The notes beneath the pieces were generated by a model. That model was not told the DNA's origin. It was given only the letters and a program-made list of their open reading frames with translations, and ran no database searches. A stretch of DNA of 64,000 nucleotides from Burkholderiales bacterium. GTDB lineage: Bacteria > Pseudomonadota > Gammaproteobacteria > Burkholderiales > Burkholderiaceae_E. The stretch lies in assembly GCA_026399875.1 (NCBI GenBank), contig JAPLQF010000021.1:166170-230169 (forward strand). Reading direction: 5' to 3'. Below are positions 17,502 through 25,635 of the stretch, in pieces; positions within the stretch are counted from its first letter, which is position 1; the number at the start of each line of letters is the position of its first letter. A program made the translations under genes and the position numbers.

Positions 17502-18521
17502 ATGGCGACTCAGACAAACGCACCGCTGCCCGAAGGGCTTGAGGTCGGCGGTTACCGCATTGTAAGGAAGATCGCCAGCGGCGGTTTTTCGATCGTCTAT
17601 CTCGCCGACGACAGCGAAGGCCAATCGGTCGCCCTCAAGGAATACCTGCCGAGCTCGCTGGTCAAGCGTTCGGGCGGCGAACTGATTCCTTTCGTCAGCG
17701 CTGAAAACCTGCCCACCTATCACAACGGTCTGAAGTGCTTCTTCGAGGAGGGCAGGTCGCTGGCGCGCATCCTGCACCCCAACGTGGTCCGGGTGCTGAA
17801 TTTTTTCCGTGCCAATGACACGGTCTATATGGTGATGGCCTATGAGCGCGGCCGCAGCCTGCAGGAGCTGATCATTCGCTTTCGCGGCAAGCCCGGCCGT
17901 GCGGTGCTGCCCGAGCGGCATATTCGCCGAATCTTTTCGCAGGTCATGAACGGGCTGCGCGAAGTGCATGCCAATCGGCTCTTGCACCTGGACCTGAAGC
18001 CGGCCAATGTCTATCTGCGCCAGGATGGTTCGCCGATGCTGCTCGACTTCGGTGCCTCGCGTCAGACCCTGACCCAGGATGCGCCCAAGCTCTTTCCGAT
18101 GTACACGCCGGGTTTTGCGGCGCCCGAACTCTACCGACGCAATCAGAATCTCGGCCCCTGGACCGATATCTACGGGCTCGGCGCCACCATGTATGCCTGC
18201 ATGATCGGTTCGCCGCCGCAGCCTGCCGATCAGCGCGGCCTGAATGACAAGGTCGATACCGCCCTTCAAAACGCGGTTCAGCTCTATTCGCAGCAACTGG
18301 TCGACATCGTCCACTGGTGCCTGAAGCAGAATCCGCTCGAACGCCCCCAGAGCGTCTTTGTCCTGCAAAAGGCGTTGCGCGAGCCGTCCTCGACGCCGGC
18401 TGTGCCGATACCCTCGCGACCGGCCGGCTTTTCGCGATGGCTCGATTCGCTGTCGAATCGTCGCCGCGCCACCCGCTCCGACTCCACGGTGACGTGGCCG
18501 ACGAACAAGACGCCGACCTGA
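17502..18521 (+). CDS. Eukaryote-like Ser/Thr protein kinase (non-RD)
   Basis: The 339-residue soluble protein is almost only a kinase domain: glycine loop KIASGGFSIVYLA, Lys46 in ALKEY, catalytic loop HLDLKPANV (Asp164, Lys166, Asn169), DFG at 182-184 and an APEL segment. The arginine before the catalytic aspartate (HRD) is replaced by leucine, so it is a non-RD kinase, usually not controlled by activation-loop phosphorylation. The C-terminal tail after about residue 300 is basic and has no PASTA repeats, FHA domain or membrane helix. It is followed 24 bp downstream by a PP2C phosphatase, its probable antagonist. Substrates are unknown. Confidence 0.88.
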   Translation: MATQTNAPLPEGLEVGGYRIVRKIASGGFSIVYLADDSEGQSVALKEYLPSSLVKRSGGELIPFVSAENLPTYHNGLKCFFEEGRSLARILHPNVVRVLNFFRANDTVYMVMAYERGRSLQELIIRFRGKPGRAVLPERHIRRIFSQVMNGLREVHANRLLHLDLKPANVYLRQDGSPMLLDFGASRQTLTQDAPKLFPMYTPGFAAPELYRRNQNLGPWTDIYGLGATMYACMIGSPPQPADQRGLNDKVDTALQNAVQLYSQQLVDIVHWCLKQNPLERPQSVFVLQKALREPSSTPAVPIPSRPAGFSRWLDSLSNRRRATRSDSTVTWPTNKTPT

Positions 18522-18545
18522 CGGTCTGACACAGGGGCTTGCGCG

Positions 18546-19490
18546 ATGCGTTTCACGATTTTTCAGGACACCGAGCAGGGAGGCCGTTCGATCAATCAGG
18601 ATCGGATGGGCTACTGCTATTCGCGCGAGTCGCTGCTGATGGTGGTGGCTGACGGCATGGGCGGCCATATTCGCGGCGAGGTGGCAGCGCAGCTGACGGT
18701 GCAGGCCTGCGCCGGGCTCTTCCAGAAGCTGGCCACACCAAGGCTGGCCGATCCCTCGGGTTTCCTGGAGGCCGCGCTGATGGCATCGCACCGCGACCTG
18801 CTGCAATACCAGGCCCGCAAGAATCTGCCCGAGGCGCCTCGCACCACCGTGGTTGCCTGCGTCGTGCAGGACGGTTTTGCCTGGTGGGCCCATGCCGGCG
18901 ATTCGCGGCTCTACTGGCTTCGGGGCGCACGCATCCTGTCGCGCACGCTCGATCACTCGAAGGTGCAGGCAATGGCCTCGCTCGGACTGATTTCGCCGGA
19001 CGAGCTCGAGACCCATCCCGAGCGCAACAAGGTGCTCAACTGTCTGGGGTCGCCGCAGGATCCGAGTCTGGAGATCACCTCGCGGGTGCGGCTGGACAAT
19101 GGCGATCTGCTGGTTCTGTGTACCGATGGCTTCTGGTCGGGCCTGCCCGACAGCGGCTTTGCGAGCGCCTTTCAGGCGGGCCCGGTTGCCGACATCGTAC
19201 CGGGCCTGGTCGGGCGGGCGGTGGCGCACAATGGTCGCACCGCCGATAACGCCACCGTGGTCGCGCTCAGCTGGGAGGGCAGCAAAGCCGACGATGAGGC
19301 TGGGCTGCCGACGCTGTCGTCGATCAACCTGCCGGAAGGCGCGGTGACCACCACGATCGCCATCGGTCAGTTCGACGATGACGAGGTATCGAGTTCGGAA
19401 ATGAGCGAAGAAGACATCGAACGCCAGATCAGCGAGATCCGGCAGGCGATCCTGCGCTCCAACGAGGATCCTCAAGGAGGGACTGCATGA
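18546..19490 (+). CDS. PP2C-type Ser/Thr protein phosphatase
   Basis: The 314-residue protein has the PP2C metal-binding motifs in order: [36 protein letters not shown] and the final DNATVVAL. These coordinate the Mn/Mg pair for hydrolysis of phospho-Ser/Thr. A tail of about 70 residues after the catalytic domain is acidic ([21 protein letters not shown]) and may bind a partner. It forms a kinase/phosphatase pair with the preceding gene and overlaps the rph start by 4 bp (ATGA), so the signalling pair is translationally tied to an RNA-processing gene. Confidence 0.92.
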   Translation: MRFTIFQDTEQGGRSINQDRMGYCYSRESLLMVVADGMGGHIRGEVAAQLTVQACAGLFQKLATPRLADPSGFLEAALMASHRDLLQYQARKNLPEAPRTTVVACVVQDGFAWWAHAGDSRLYWLRGARILSRTLDHSKVQAMASLGLISPDELETHPERNKVLNCLGSPQDPSLEITSRVRLDNGDLLVLCTDGFWSGLPDSGFASAFQAGPVADIVPGLVGRAVAHNGRTADNATVVALSWEGSKADDEAGLPTLSSINLPEGAVTTTIAIGQFDDDEVSSSEMSEEDIERQISEIRQAILRSNEDPQGGTA

Positions 19491-20245
19491 CCGGTTTGTC
19501 CAAGACATTGCCCATCGCCGCCGATCGGCCGAGCGGCCGCGCCCAGGACGCGCTGCGTGCTGTGCGCCTGACGCGCGGATTTACCCGCCATGCCGAAGGC
19601 TCGGTGCTGGTCGAATTCGGCGACACGCGGGTGCTGTGCACGGCGAGTGTCGAAGAAAAAGTGCCGCCTTTTCTGCGCGGCAAGGGGCAGGGCTGGGTGA
19701 CCGCCGAGTACGGCATGCTGCCGCGGGCCACCAATTCCCGCAATGATCGCGAGGCGGCGCGTGGCAAGCAGTCGGGCCGCACCCAGGAGATCCAGCGTCT
19801 GATCGGCCGCAGCCTGCGCGCGGTCATCGACCTCAATCGACTCGGCGAGCGGACCGTCCAGATCGACTGCGATGTGCTGCAGGCCGACGGCGGCACGCGC
19901 ACTGCCGCGATCACCGGCGCCTGGGTGGCGGTGCACGATGCGGTCGAATGGCTGCGCGCCCGCGACCTCATTACCGAGTCGCCGCTGACCGATTCGGTGG
20001 CCGCGGTCTCGGTCGGCCTGTGGCGCGACGCGGCGGTGCTCGATCTCGATTACGACGAAGACTCGAGTTGCGATACCGACATGAATGTCGTGATGACCGG
20101 ATCGGGCGGCATCGTCGAGGTACAGGGGACTGCCGAGGGCCGTCCTTTTTCCCGTGCGCAGGTCGACAGGCTGCTCGATCTGGCCGCCCACGGAATCGGC
20201 CAGCTGACGCTGGCGCAGCGCCAGGCGATCGGTCTGGTCGCCTGA
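19487..20245 (+). CDS. rph: Ribonuclease PH
   Basis: The 252-residue protein contains the RNase PH core: [78 protein letters not shown] and [20 protein letters not shown]. It trims the 3' ends of tRNA precursors by phosphorolysis as a hexamer. The extra 20 residues before the fold are normal for betaproteobacterial proteins. It starts inside the phosphatase stop (4-bp overlap) and is followed by the 10-bp repeats and rdgB. Confidence 0.95.
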   Translation: MTGLSKTLPIAADRPSGRAQDALRAVRLTRGFTRHAEGSVLVEFGDTRVLCTASVEEKVPPFLRGKGQGWVTAEYGMLPRATNSRNDREAARGKQSGRTQEIQRLIGRSLRAVIDLNRLGERTVQIDCDVLQADGGTRTAAITGAWVAVHDAVEWLRARDLITESPLTDSVAAVSVGLWRDAAVLDLDYDEDSSCDTDMNVVMTGSGGIVEVQGTAEGRPFSRAQVDRLLDLAAHGIGQLTLAQRQAIGLVA

Positions 20246-20260
20246 GCCGGGGATATCAGC

Positions 20261-20300
20261 TCCGATGAGCTTCAATGAGCACCAATGAGCGCCAATGAGC
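20261..20300 (+). repeat. 10-bp tandem repeat (4 units) carrying overlapping ATG/TGA before rdgB
   Basis: Four 10-bp units (TCCGATGAGC, TTCAATGAGC, ACCAATGAGC, GCCAATGAGC) lead into the rdgB start; the fourth ATG (20295) is the rdgB start. Each unit holds ATGA, so start and stop codons are laid out in all three frames. ATG 20275 opens a 7-codon frame whose TGA overlaps the rdgB ATG by 4 bp. Confidence 0.65.
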
Positions 20301-20942
20301 GCCAGTAAGACCCTGTCGCGCGTCGTTCTGGCATCGGGCAACCGGGGCAAGTTGCGCGAGATGCAGGCGCTTCTTGCACCGACTGGCATCGAGCTGATTG
20401 CGCAGGGCGAACTTGGCGTGACCGATGCCGAGGAGCCTTTCGATACCTTCATCGAAAATGCGCTCACCAAGGCCCGCCATGCCAGCCGCATCACCGGACT
20501 GCCGGCGATGGCCGATGACTCGGGCGTGTGCGTGCCGGCGCTCGGCGGCGCCCCCGGCGTGCGGTCGGCGCGCTATGCCTCAGGTGACGATCATCAGCGT
20601 TCTGATGCCGCAAACAATGCTCGTCTGGTCAGCGAGCTCGCGCGGCATGCCGATCGCAGCGCCTATTACTACTGCGTGCTGGTTTTGGTGCGCTCGGCCA
20701 CCGATCCGCAGCCGCTGATCGCCGATGGCTTGTGGTTCGGTGAGATCGTTGCCGAGGCGCGCGGCGAAGGCGGCTTCGGCTACGACCCGCACTTTCTGCT
20801 GCCCGATCTTCGCCTGACCGCAGCCGAGATGTCGTCCGAGCTCAAGAACCGTGTGAGCCATCGCGGGCAGGCCATGCGCGATCTGATCGCCAGGCTTGGT
20901 CACGCCCGTTTGCTGCCCGGCACCGCCGCGCCCGGTCGATGA
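20295..20942 (+). CDS. rdgB: XTP/dITP diphosphatase (RdgB/HAM1)
   Basis: The 215-residue protein has the HAM1/ITPase signature VVLASGNRGKLREMQALL, then FIENALTKARHASRITGLPAMADDSGVCVPALGGAPGVRSARYA and GEGGFGYDPHFLLPD. It removes non-canonical purine triphosphates (ITP, dITP, XTP) from the nucleotide pool. The start at ATG 20295 is the last of four repeated ATG codons in a 10-bp repeat; the fold begins seven residues later, so upstream starts, which are out of frame or run into TGA, are excluded. It lies between rph and hemW as in many betaproteobacteria and overlaps hemW by 4 bp. Confidence 0.94.
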   Translation: MSASKTLSRVVLASGNRGKLREMQALLAPTGIELIAQGELGVTDAEEPFDTFIENALTKARHASRITGLPAMADDSGVCVPALGGAPGVRSARYASGDDHQRSDAANNARLVSELARHADRSAYYYCVLVLVRSATDPQPLIADGLWFGEIVAEARGEGGFGYDPHFLLPDLRLTAAEMSSELKNRVSHRGQAMRDLIARLGHARLLPGTAAPGR

Positions 20943-22141
20943 CCGAACTGGCCCGAATCTCGGCGGCATCGCTGTCGCGACGAGGCACCACCTCTACGAC
21001 CCTGACGCAACTGCCGCCGTTATCGCTCTATGTGCACCTGCCCTGGTGCCTGCGAAAATGCCCCTATTGCGATTTCAATTCGCATGAATTCGACGAGTTG
21101 CCCGAGCAGCGCTATCTCGACGCGCTGCGGGCCGACCTTGAGGCCTCGGTGCCACTGGTCTGGGGCCGCATCGTGCAGACGGTCTTCATCGGCGGTGGCA
21201 CGCCGAGCCTGTTTGCACCGGAGTCGATAGACCGGCTGCTGACCGATATCCGGGCGCTGTTGCGCCTGTCGCCCGATGCCGAAATCACGCTCGAAGCCAA
21301 CCCGGGTACCTTCGAGCTGGCGCGATTCAGGGGCTTTCGGGAGGCTGGCGTCAATCGCCTGTCGCTGGGCATCCAGAGCTTCGACGAGCAAAAGCTCAAG
21401 GCGCTCGGACGGGTGCATGACCGAAGACAGGCTCTCGAGGCCGCCGGTGCAGTGGCCGACCTGTTTGACACCTTCAACCTCGATCTGATGTACGCACTGC
21501 CAGGTCAGGACGCCGCGGGCCTGGCCGCCGACCTGGCGCAGGCACTGTCTTTCGAGCCGCCGCACCTGTCCTATTACAACCTGACCATCGAGCCCAATAC
21601 CCTGTTTGCCAGCCGACCGCCCCCCGGACTGCCCGACGATGACGCGGCTGCCGACATGCAGGAACAGATCGAGGCGGCCACCTCGGGCGCGGGGCTGAGC
21701 CACTACGAGGTCTCGGCCTATGCCCGGGCCGGGCACCGATCGCGCCATAACCTCAACTACTGGCAGTTTGGCGACTACCTCGGCATCGGTGCGGGTGCCC
21801 ACGGCAAGCTGTCCTTTCACGACCGCATCGAGCGCACCGCGCGATTCCGTCATCCGACCCGTTATCTCGAAGCCGCGCTGGCCGGCGACGCGATCGAGAC
21901 CCGCCGGCGTCTGTCGAGCGCCGATCTGCCCTTCGAATTCATGCTCAACGCACTGCGCCTGACCGAAGGTGTGAGCGCCGCGCAGTTCGCCGAGCGAACC
22001 GGTCTGTCGCTGGCAGCAATTTCTGCGCCCCTGGCCCGTGCCCTCGAACGCGGCCTGCTCGATCCTGACCCGTCGGTGTTGCGTCCGTCGCCACTGGGCA
22101 CCCGCTTCCTGAACGATCTTCAGCAGCTCTTTCTCGGCTGA
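20939..22141 (+). CDS. hemW: HemW, radical SAM heme chaperone
   Basis: The 400-residue protein has the radical-SAM cluster motif C-L-R-K-C-P-Y-C (CxxxCxxC) after SLYVHLPW, then FIGGGTPSLF, LEANPGTFE, RLSLGIQSFDEQKLKALGRVHD and the HemW C-terminal domain. It lacks the catalytic features that distinguish HemN, and family members without them bind and deliver heme rather than oxidise coproporphyrinogen. The first 25 residues are a poorly conserved extension. The start overlaps the rdgB stop (4 bp). It ends the kinase-to-hemW run. Confidence 0.92.
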   Translation: MTELARISAASLSRRGTTSTTLTQLPPLSLYVHLPWCLRKCPYCDFNSHEFDELPEQRYLDALRADLEASVPLVWGRIVQTVFIGGGTPSLFAPESIDRLLTDIRALLRLSPDAEITLEANPGTFELARFRGFREAGVNRLSLGIQSFDEQKLKALGRVHDRRQALEAAGAVADLFDTFNLDLMYALPGQDAAGLAADLAQALSFEPPHLSYYNLTIEPNTLFASRPPPGLPDDDAAADMQEQIEAATSGAGLSHYEVSAYARAGHRSRHNLNYWQFGDYLGIGAGAHGKLSFHDRIERTARFRHPTRYLEAALAGDAIETRRRLSSADLPFEFMLNALRLTEGVSAAQFAERTGLSLAAISAPLARALERGLLDPDPSVLRPSPLGTRFLNDLQQLFLG

Positions 22142-22145
22142 CCAA

Positions 22146-22183
22146 GTTGGCGCATTTTTTGAGATCTGCACCAACTCGGATCA
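22146..22183. promoter_or_regulatory. NtrC-like half-sites upstream of glnA
   Basis: GTTGGCGCA (22146-22154) and TGCACCAAC (22167-22175) form an inverted pair with one mismatch. The second arm also starts a TGCACC-N5-GGATCA element resembling the NtrC consensus TGCACC-N5-GGTGCA. They lie about 125-155 bp before the expected glnA transcription start, the normal distance for NtrC enhancers, and ntrC is encoded 3 kb downstream. Confidence 0.45.
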
Positions 22184-22185
22184 AA

Positions 22186-22224
22186 ATGCCCCGCCATGGC
22201 ATCTTTCGGATGGCGCCGGGGCAT
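22186..22224. terminator. Hairpin between hemW and glnA
   Basis: ATGCCCCG (22186-22193) pairs with CGGGGCAT (22217-22224), with inner CCAT/ATGG pairing possible. It follows hemW by about 45 bp but has no T-tract, so it may be a factor-dependent end or simply structure between the enhancer and promoter of glnA. Confidence 0.35.
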
Positions 22225-22273
22225 CCTTGTGTGAGCTAATCGCTCCGGGGGCGCTCAGTCAGGGATCAGAACA

Positions 22274-22291
22274 TTGGTATATTTCATGCTT
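22274..22291 (+). promoter_or_regulatory. Candidate sigma-54 promoter of glnA
   Basis: TTGGTATATTTCATGCTT has GG (22276-22277) and GC (22288-22289) exactly ten bases apart, as sigma-54 promoters require; the flanking -24 (TTGGTA) and -12 (ATGCTT) boxes are partial matches. It would give a leader of about 115 nt to the glnA start and pairs logically with the upstream NtrC-like sites. Confidence 0.5.
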
Positions 22292-22417
22292 TGATAGCCT
22301 TGCCGCGCCGAGGTTGGCCGCCTTCAGGATGTTGAAGGTCCGGAGAAAGCCAAAGCTGCTGACGATTCAATCACCTTCCCGACATTTCATTCCATCACCA
22401 ATCAGGAGAGCTCACCG

Positions 22418-23830
22418 ATGGCTTCTGCCCAGGACGTCATGAAGAAAATTGCGGACAACGAAGTCAAATTCGTTGATTTCCGTTTCACCGATACCCGCGG
22501 CAAGGAGCAGCACGTCTCGGTTCCGATCTCGCATTTCGACGAAGACAAGTTCATCTCCGGCCATGCCTTCGACGGCTCCTCGATCGCCGGCTGGAAAGGC
22601 ATCGAAGCCTCGGACATGCTGCTGATGCCCGATCCGGCAACCGCCAACATCGATCCCTTCCGCGAAGAGCCGACCCTGATCCTGAGCTGCGACGTCGTCG
22701 AACCTTCCGATGGCAAGGGCTACGACCGCGATCCGCGCTCGCTGGCCAAGCGTGCCGAGGCTTACCTGAAATCGACCGGCATCGGTGATGCGGCCTTTTT
22801 CGGCCCGGAGCCCGAGTTTTTCATTTTCGATTCGGTGACCTGGAACGTCGACATGTCGGGTTGCGGTGTCAAGGTCAACTCGGAAGAGGCCAGCTGGTCG
22901 ACCGGCCTGCACTTCGAAGGCGGCAATCTGGCCCATCGCCCGGCGGTCAAGGGCGGCTATTTCCCGGTCCCGCCGGTTGATTCCTTCCAGGACATGCGCT
23001 CCGAGATGTGCCTGATCCTCGAGCAGATGGGTGTGCCGGTCGAGGTGCATCATCACGAGGTGGCTGGCGCTGGCCAGAATGAAATCGGCACCCGGTTCAG
23101 CACTCTGGTTCAGCGTGCCGACTGGACCCAGATCCTCAAGTATGTGGTCCTGAATGTCGCACACAGCTACGGCAAGACCGCGACTTTCATGCCCAAGCCG
23201 ATCGTGGGCGACAACGGCTCGGGCATGCATGTGCACCAGTCGGTCTGGAAAGAGGGTCAGAATCTTTTTGCCGGCGACAAGTACGCCGGTCTGTCCGATT
23301 TCGCGCTGTACTACATCGGCGGCATCATCAAGCACGCCCGTGCGCTCAACGCAATCACCAACCCGGGTACCAACTCCTACAAGCGTCTGGTGCCTGGCTT
23401 CGAAGCGCCGGTCAAGCTGGCCTATTCGGCCCGCAACCGCTCGGCCTCGATCCGTATCCCTTATGTCAGCAACCCCAAGGGCCGTCGTATCGAAGTGCGT
23501 TTCCCGGACCCCACCGCCAATCCCTACCTCGCTTTCTCGGCGATGCTGATGGCCGGTCTGGACGGCGTTCAGAACAAGATTCATCCGGGCGAAGCCGCCG
23601 ACAAGAACCTCTACGATCTGCCGCCGGAAGAAGACGCGAAGATTCCGACCGTCTGCTCGTCACTTGATCAGGCGCTCGACTATCTGGACAAGGACCGCGA
23701 GTTTCTGACCCGTGGCGGTGTGTTCAGCGACAGCATGCTCGATGCCTACATCGCGCTCAAAATGGAAGAAGTGACCCGTTTCCGGATGACCACCCATCCG
23801 GTCGAGTTCGATATGTACTACTCGCTCTGA
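22418..23830 (+). CDS. glnA: Type I glutamine synthetase
   Basis: The 470-residue enzyme is a full-length GSI-beta: [42 protein letters not shown], the ATP-binding [17 protein letters not shown] and [11 protein letters not shown]. Tyr399 in [10 protein letters not shown] is the adenylylation site used by GlnE. It makes glutamine from glutamate, ammonia and ATP in the cytosol as a dodecamer. AGGAG lies 9 nt before ATG 22418. An upstream sigma-54-like promoter with NtrC-like sites and a strong terminator after the stop make it probably a monocistronic nitrogen-regulated unit in front of ntrBC. Confidence 0.97.
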   Translation: MASAQDVMKKIADNEVKFVDFRFTDTRGKEQHVSVPISHFDEDKFISGHAFDGSSIAGWKGIEASDMLLMPDPATANIDPFREEPTLILSCDVVEPSDGKGYDRDPRSLAKRAEAYLKSTGIGDAAFFGPEPEFFIFDSVTWNVDMSGCGVKVNSEEASWSTGLHFEGGNLAHRPAVKGGYFPVPPVDSFQDMRSEMCLILEQMGVPVEVHHHEVAGAGQNEIGTRFSTLVQRADWTQILKYVVLNVAHSYGKTATFMPKPIVGDNGSGMHVHQSVWKEGQNLFAGDKYAGLSDFALYYIGGIIKHARALNAITNPGTNSYKRLVPGFEAPVKLAYSARNRSASIRIPYVSNPKGRRIEVRFPDPTANPYLAFSAMLMAGLDGVQNKIHPGEAADKNLYDLPPEEDAKIPTVCSSLDQALDYLDKDREFLTRGGVFSDSMLDAYIALKMEEVTRFRMTTHPVEFDMYYSL

Positions 23831-23856
23831 TCCGTTCGAAAGACGAAGTACGGCAA

Positions 23857-23884
23857 GGGGCGGGCGACCGCCCCTTTTTGTTTT
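23857..23884 (+). terminator. Rho-independent terminator of glnA
   Basis: GGGGCGG (23857-23863), loop GCGA, CCGCCCC (23868-23874), then TTTTTGTTTT. This is the clearest intrinsic terminator in the window and separates glnA from the DUF4124 gene and ntrBC, which then need their own promoter or read-through. Confidence 0.92.
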
Positions 23885-23895
23885 AAACTCGCGGG

Positions 23896-24438
23896 ATGAC
23901 ATCCATGGCCCGGTTCACTCAACTGCCCGTCCTTCGTTCGCCCTTGTGGCTGAGTCGCCCTGTCTTGCTCCTGGGCTTGTGCCTGAGCCCGATGCTGGCG
24001 TCGGCCCAGGTCTATCGCTGCGATTCCGACAACGGCGTGCCGCTCTATCAGAATGCCCCGGGCCCGCGCTGCAAGCCGCTCGATATGCCCAGCCTTTCAA
24101 CGATTCCGGCCCCCAAGATGCCGGCTCAGCCGGCCCAGCCGGCGAGGGCGCCTGCGGCGAGCAGTGGCACTGCGGGCAGCTTCCCGCGGGTCGATTCGTC
24201 GTCCCAGAAGACTCGCGATTCCGACCGCCGCGCCATCCTTGGCGATGAGCTGCGCAGCGAAGAAGCGCGTCTGGCCGAATTGCGCGCCGAGTACAACAAC
24301 GGCGAGCCCGAGCGTCTGGGCAGCGAGCGCAACTACCAGCGCTATCTCGACCGCGTCCAGCGCCTTAAAGACGATATCACCCGTACCGAGGCTTCGATAG
24401 GATCCTTGCGCCGCGAGCTGGGCTCAGTTCGCGACTGA
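23896..24438 (+). CDS. Exported DUF4124-domain protein
   Basis: The 180-residue protein has a signal peptide (hydrophobic PVLLLGLCLSPMLASA, cleavage after ASA), a DUF4124 domain starting QVYRCDSDNGVPLYQNAPGPRCKP with two cysteines, a Pro/Ala linker, and a C-terminal coiled coil (ELRSEEARLAELRAEYNN...RVQRLKDDITRTEASIGSLRREL). Its role is unknown; a protein of this type commonly lies between glnA and ntrB in betaproteobacteria, so a link to nitrogen control is possible but untested. ATG 23896 gives a long n-region; the second methionine (23905) would still leave a good signal peptide. Confidence 0.8.
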   Translation: MTSMARFTQLPVLRSPLWLSRPVLLLGLCLSPMLASAQVYRCDSDNGVPLYQNAPGPRCKPLDMPSLSTIPAPKMPAQPAQPARAPAASSGTAGSFPRVDSSSQKTRDSDRRAILGDELRSEEARLAELRAEYNNGEPERLGSERNYQRYLDRVQRLKDDITRTEASIGSLRRELGSVRD

Positions 24439-24482
24439 GCGAGTGCGCGCGCACCGCTGATTGCGCGTCTTCCAGGAGCATC

Positions 24483-25586
24483 ATGTCCACCGATCCCCCC
24501 GCCCCCGCCAGCCTGCCTGCCGGCGGCCGTGAGCGGCGGCTTCAGCCTTCGTCTCGGCTCGCCGGCCTCGATCTGCTTGCCTGTGGCGTCGTGCTGCTCG
24601 ATGAACGAGGCAACCTGCGCTTTCTGAACCAGGCGGCGGTGCAGCTTTTCGAGTTGCCGCTGCGGCTGGTCGAGGGCGCGCCGTTTGCGCGCCAGTTCAG
24701 CAACGGCGGGATCATCGACGGTCTGGTCGAAGAAGCCTGCAACAATGCCTTCGGCCAGAAGCGCCAGGACATCACCCTGCAGCGCATTGGGCGCGAACCG
24801 CTCGCGGTGCATTGCGTGGCGGTTGTGCTCGAGAGCGAACTCGGCGCCCTGCTGCTCGAGTTTCGCGAGATCGACCAGCGCATCCGCATGGATCGCGAGG
24901 CCCGCATGCTTGAGTCGGTCAAGGTCAATCGCGAACTCGTGCGCAATCTGGCTCACGAAATCAAGAATCCGCTTGGCGGTATCCGGGGCGCTGCGCAGTT
25001 GCTCGAGACCGAGGTGTCCGGCTCGAGCCTGCGCGAATACACGCAGGTGATTATCAAGGAGGCCGATCGTCTTCAGACCCTGGTCGATCGGCTGCTTGCG
25101 CCCCACCGGCATCCCCGGCTGGTCGGCGACGTCAATATTCACGAAGTCCTCGAGAGGGTGCGTTCGGTGGTCGGCGCCGAGTATCCGCAGGGGCTCAATA
25201 TCGTTCGCGACTACGACGCCAGCCTGCCGGATTTTCGCGGCGACAAGGAGCAACTCATCCAGGCGATGCTCAACCTGGTTCGCAACGCCGCGCAGGCTTT
25301 GCGTGGTCAGGGGCAGATCACGATCTCCACCCGAATCGCCCGACAGGTCACAATCGACAAGCTTCGCTACCGCCTGGCACTAGACTTGCATGTGGTTGAC
25401 GATGGCCCGGGCGTGCCAGAGGAAATCCGCGATCGGATCTTCTTGCCGCTAGTCTCGGGTCGTGAGGGCGGTAGCGGCCTCGGGTTGACGCTTGCGCAGA
25501 CCTTCGTGCAGCAGCACGGTGGACTGATCGAATGCGAAAGCACCGTGGGTCATACCGATTTCCGAATTCTTCTGCCTTTGCCCTGA
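24483..25586 (+). CDS. glnL: Nitrogen regulation sensor kinase NtrB
   Basis: The 367-residue soluble kinase has a PAS domain (residues about 25-130; GLDLLACGVVLLDERGNLRFLNQAAVQLFELP), the H-box with His158 in RNLAHEIKNPLGGIRGAAQLLE, and a GHKL domain (NLVRNAAQALRG, VVDDGPGVPEE, SGREGGSGLGLTLAQ). NtrB, controlled by PII, phosphorylates or dephosphorylates NtrC. ATG 24483 has AGGAG 4-9 nt upstream. It lies 49 bp before ntrC, whose product is its partner. Confidence 0.94.
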   Translation: MSTDPPAPASLPAGGRERRLQPSSRLAGLDLLACGVVLLDERGNLRFLNQAAVQLFELPLRLVEGAPFARQFSNGGIIDGLVEEACNNAFGQKRQDITLQRIGREPLAVHCVAVVLESELGALLLEFREIDQRIRMDREARMLESVKVNRELVRNLAHEIKNPLGGIRGAAQLLETEVSGSSLREYTQVIIKEADRLQTLVDRLLAPHRHPRLVGDVNIHEVLERVRSVVGAEYPQGLNIVRDYDASLPDFRGDKEQLIQAMLNLVRNAAQALRGQGQITISTRIARQVTIDKLRYRLALDLHVVDDGPGVPEEIRDRIFLPLVSGREGGSGLGLTLAQTFVQQHGGLIECESTVGHTDFRILLPLP

Positions 25587-25635
25587 CAGGTTTCACAGGG
25601 CCCTGGCAGTCGCGCAGCCACGGAAAGCGTGACGC

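Noticed and set aside
17487..19508. 673-codon minus-strand open frame over the kinase and phosphatase genes
   Set aside because: It spans two conserved genes and their gap in antisense and shows no motif; this is a GC-driven shadow.
22412..23584. 390-codon minus-strand open frame over glnA
   Set aside because: Antisense to glutamine synthetase, with the mirror-frame composition and no motif.
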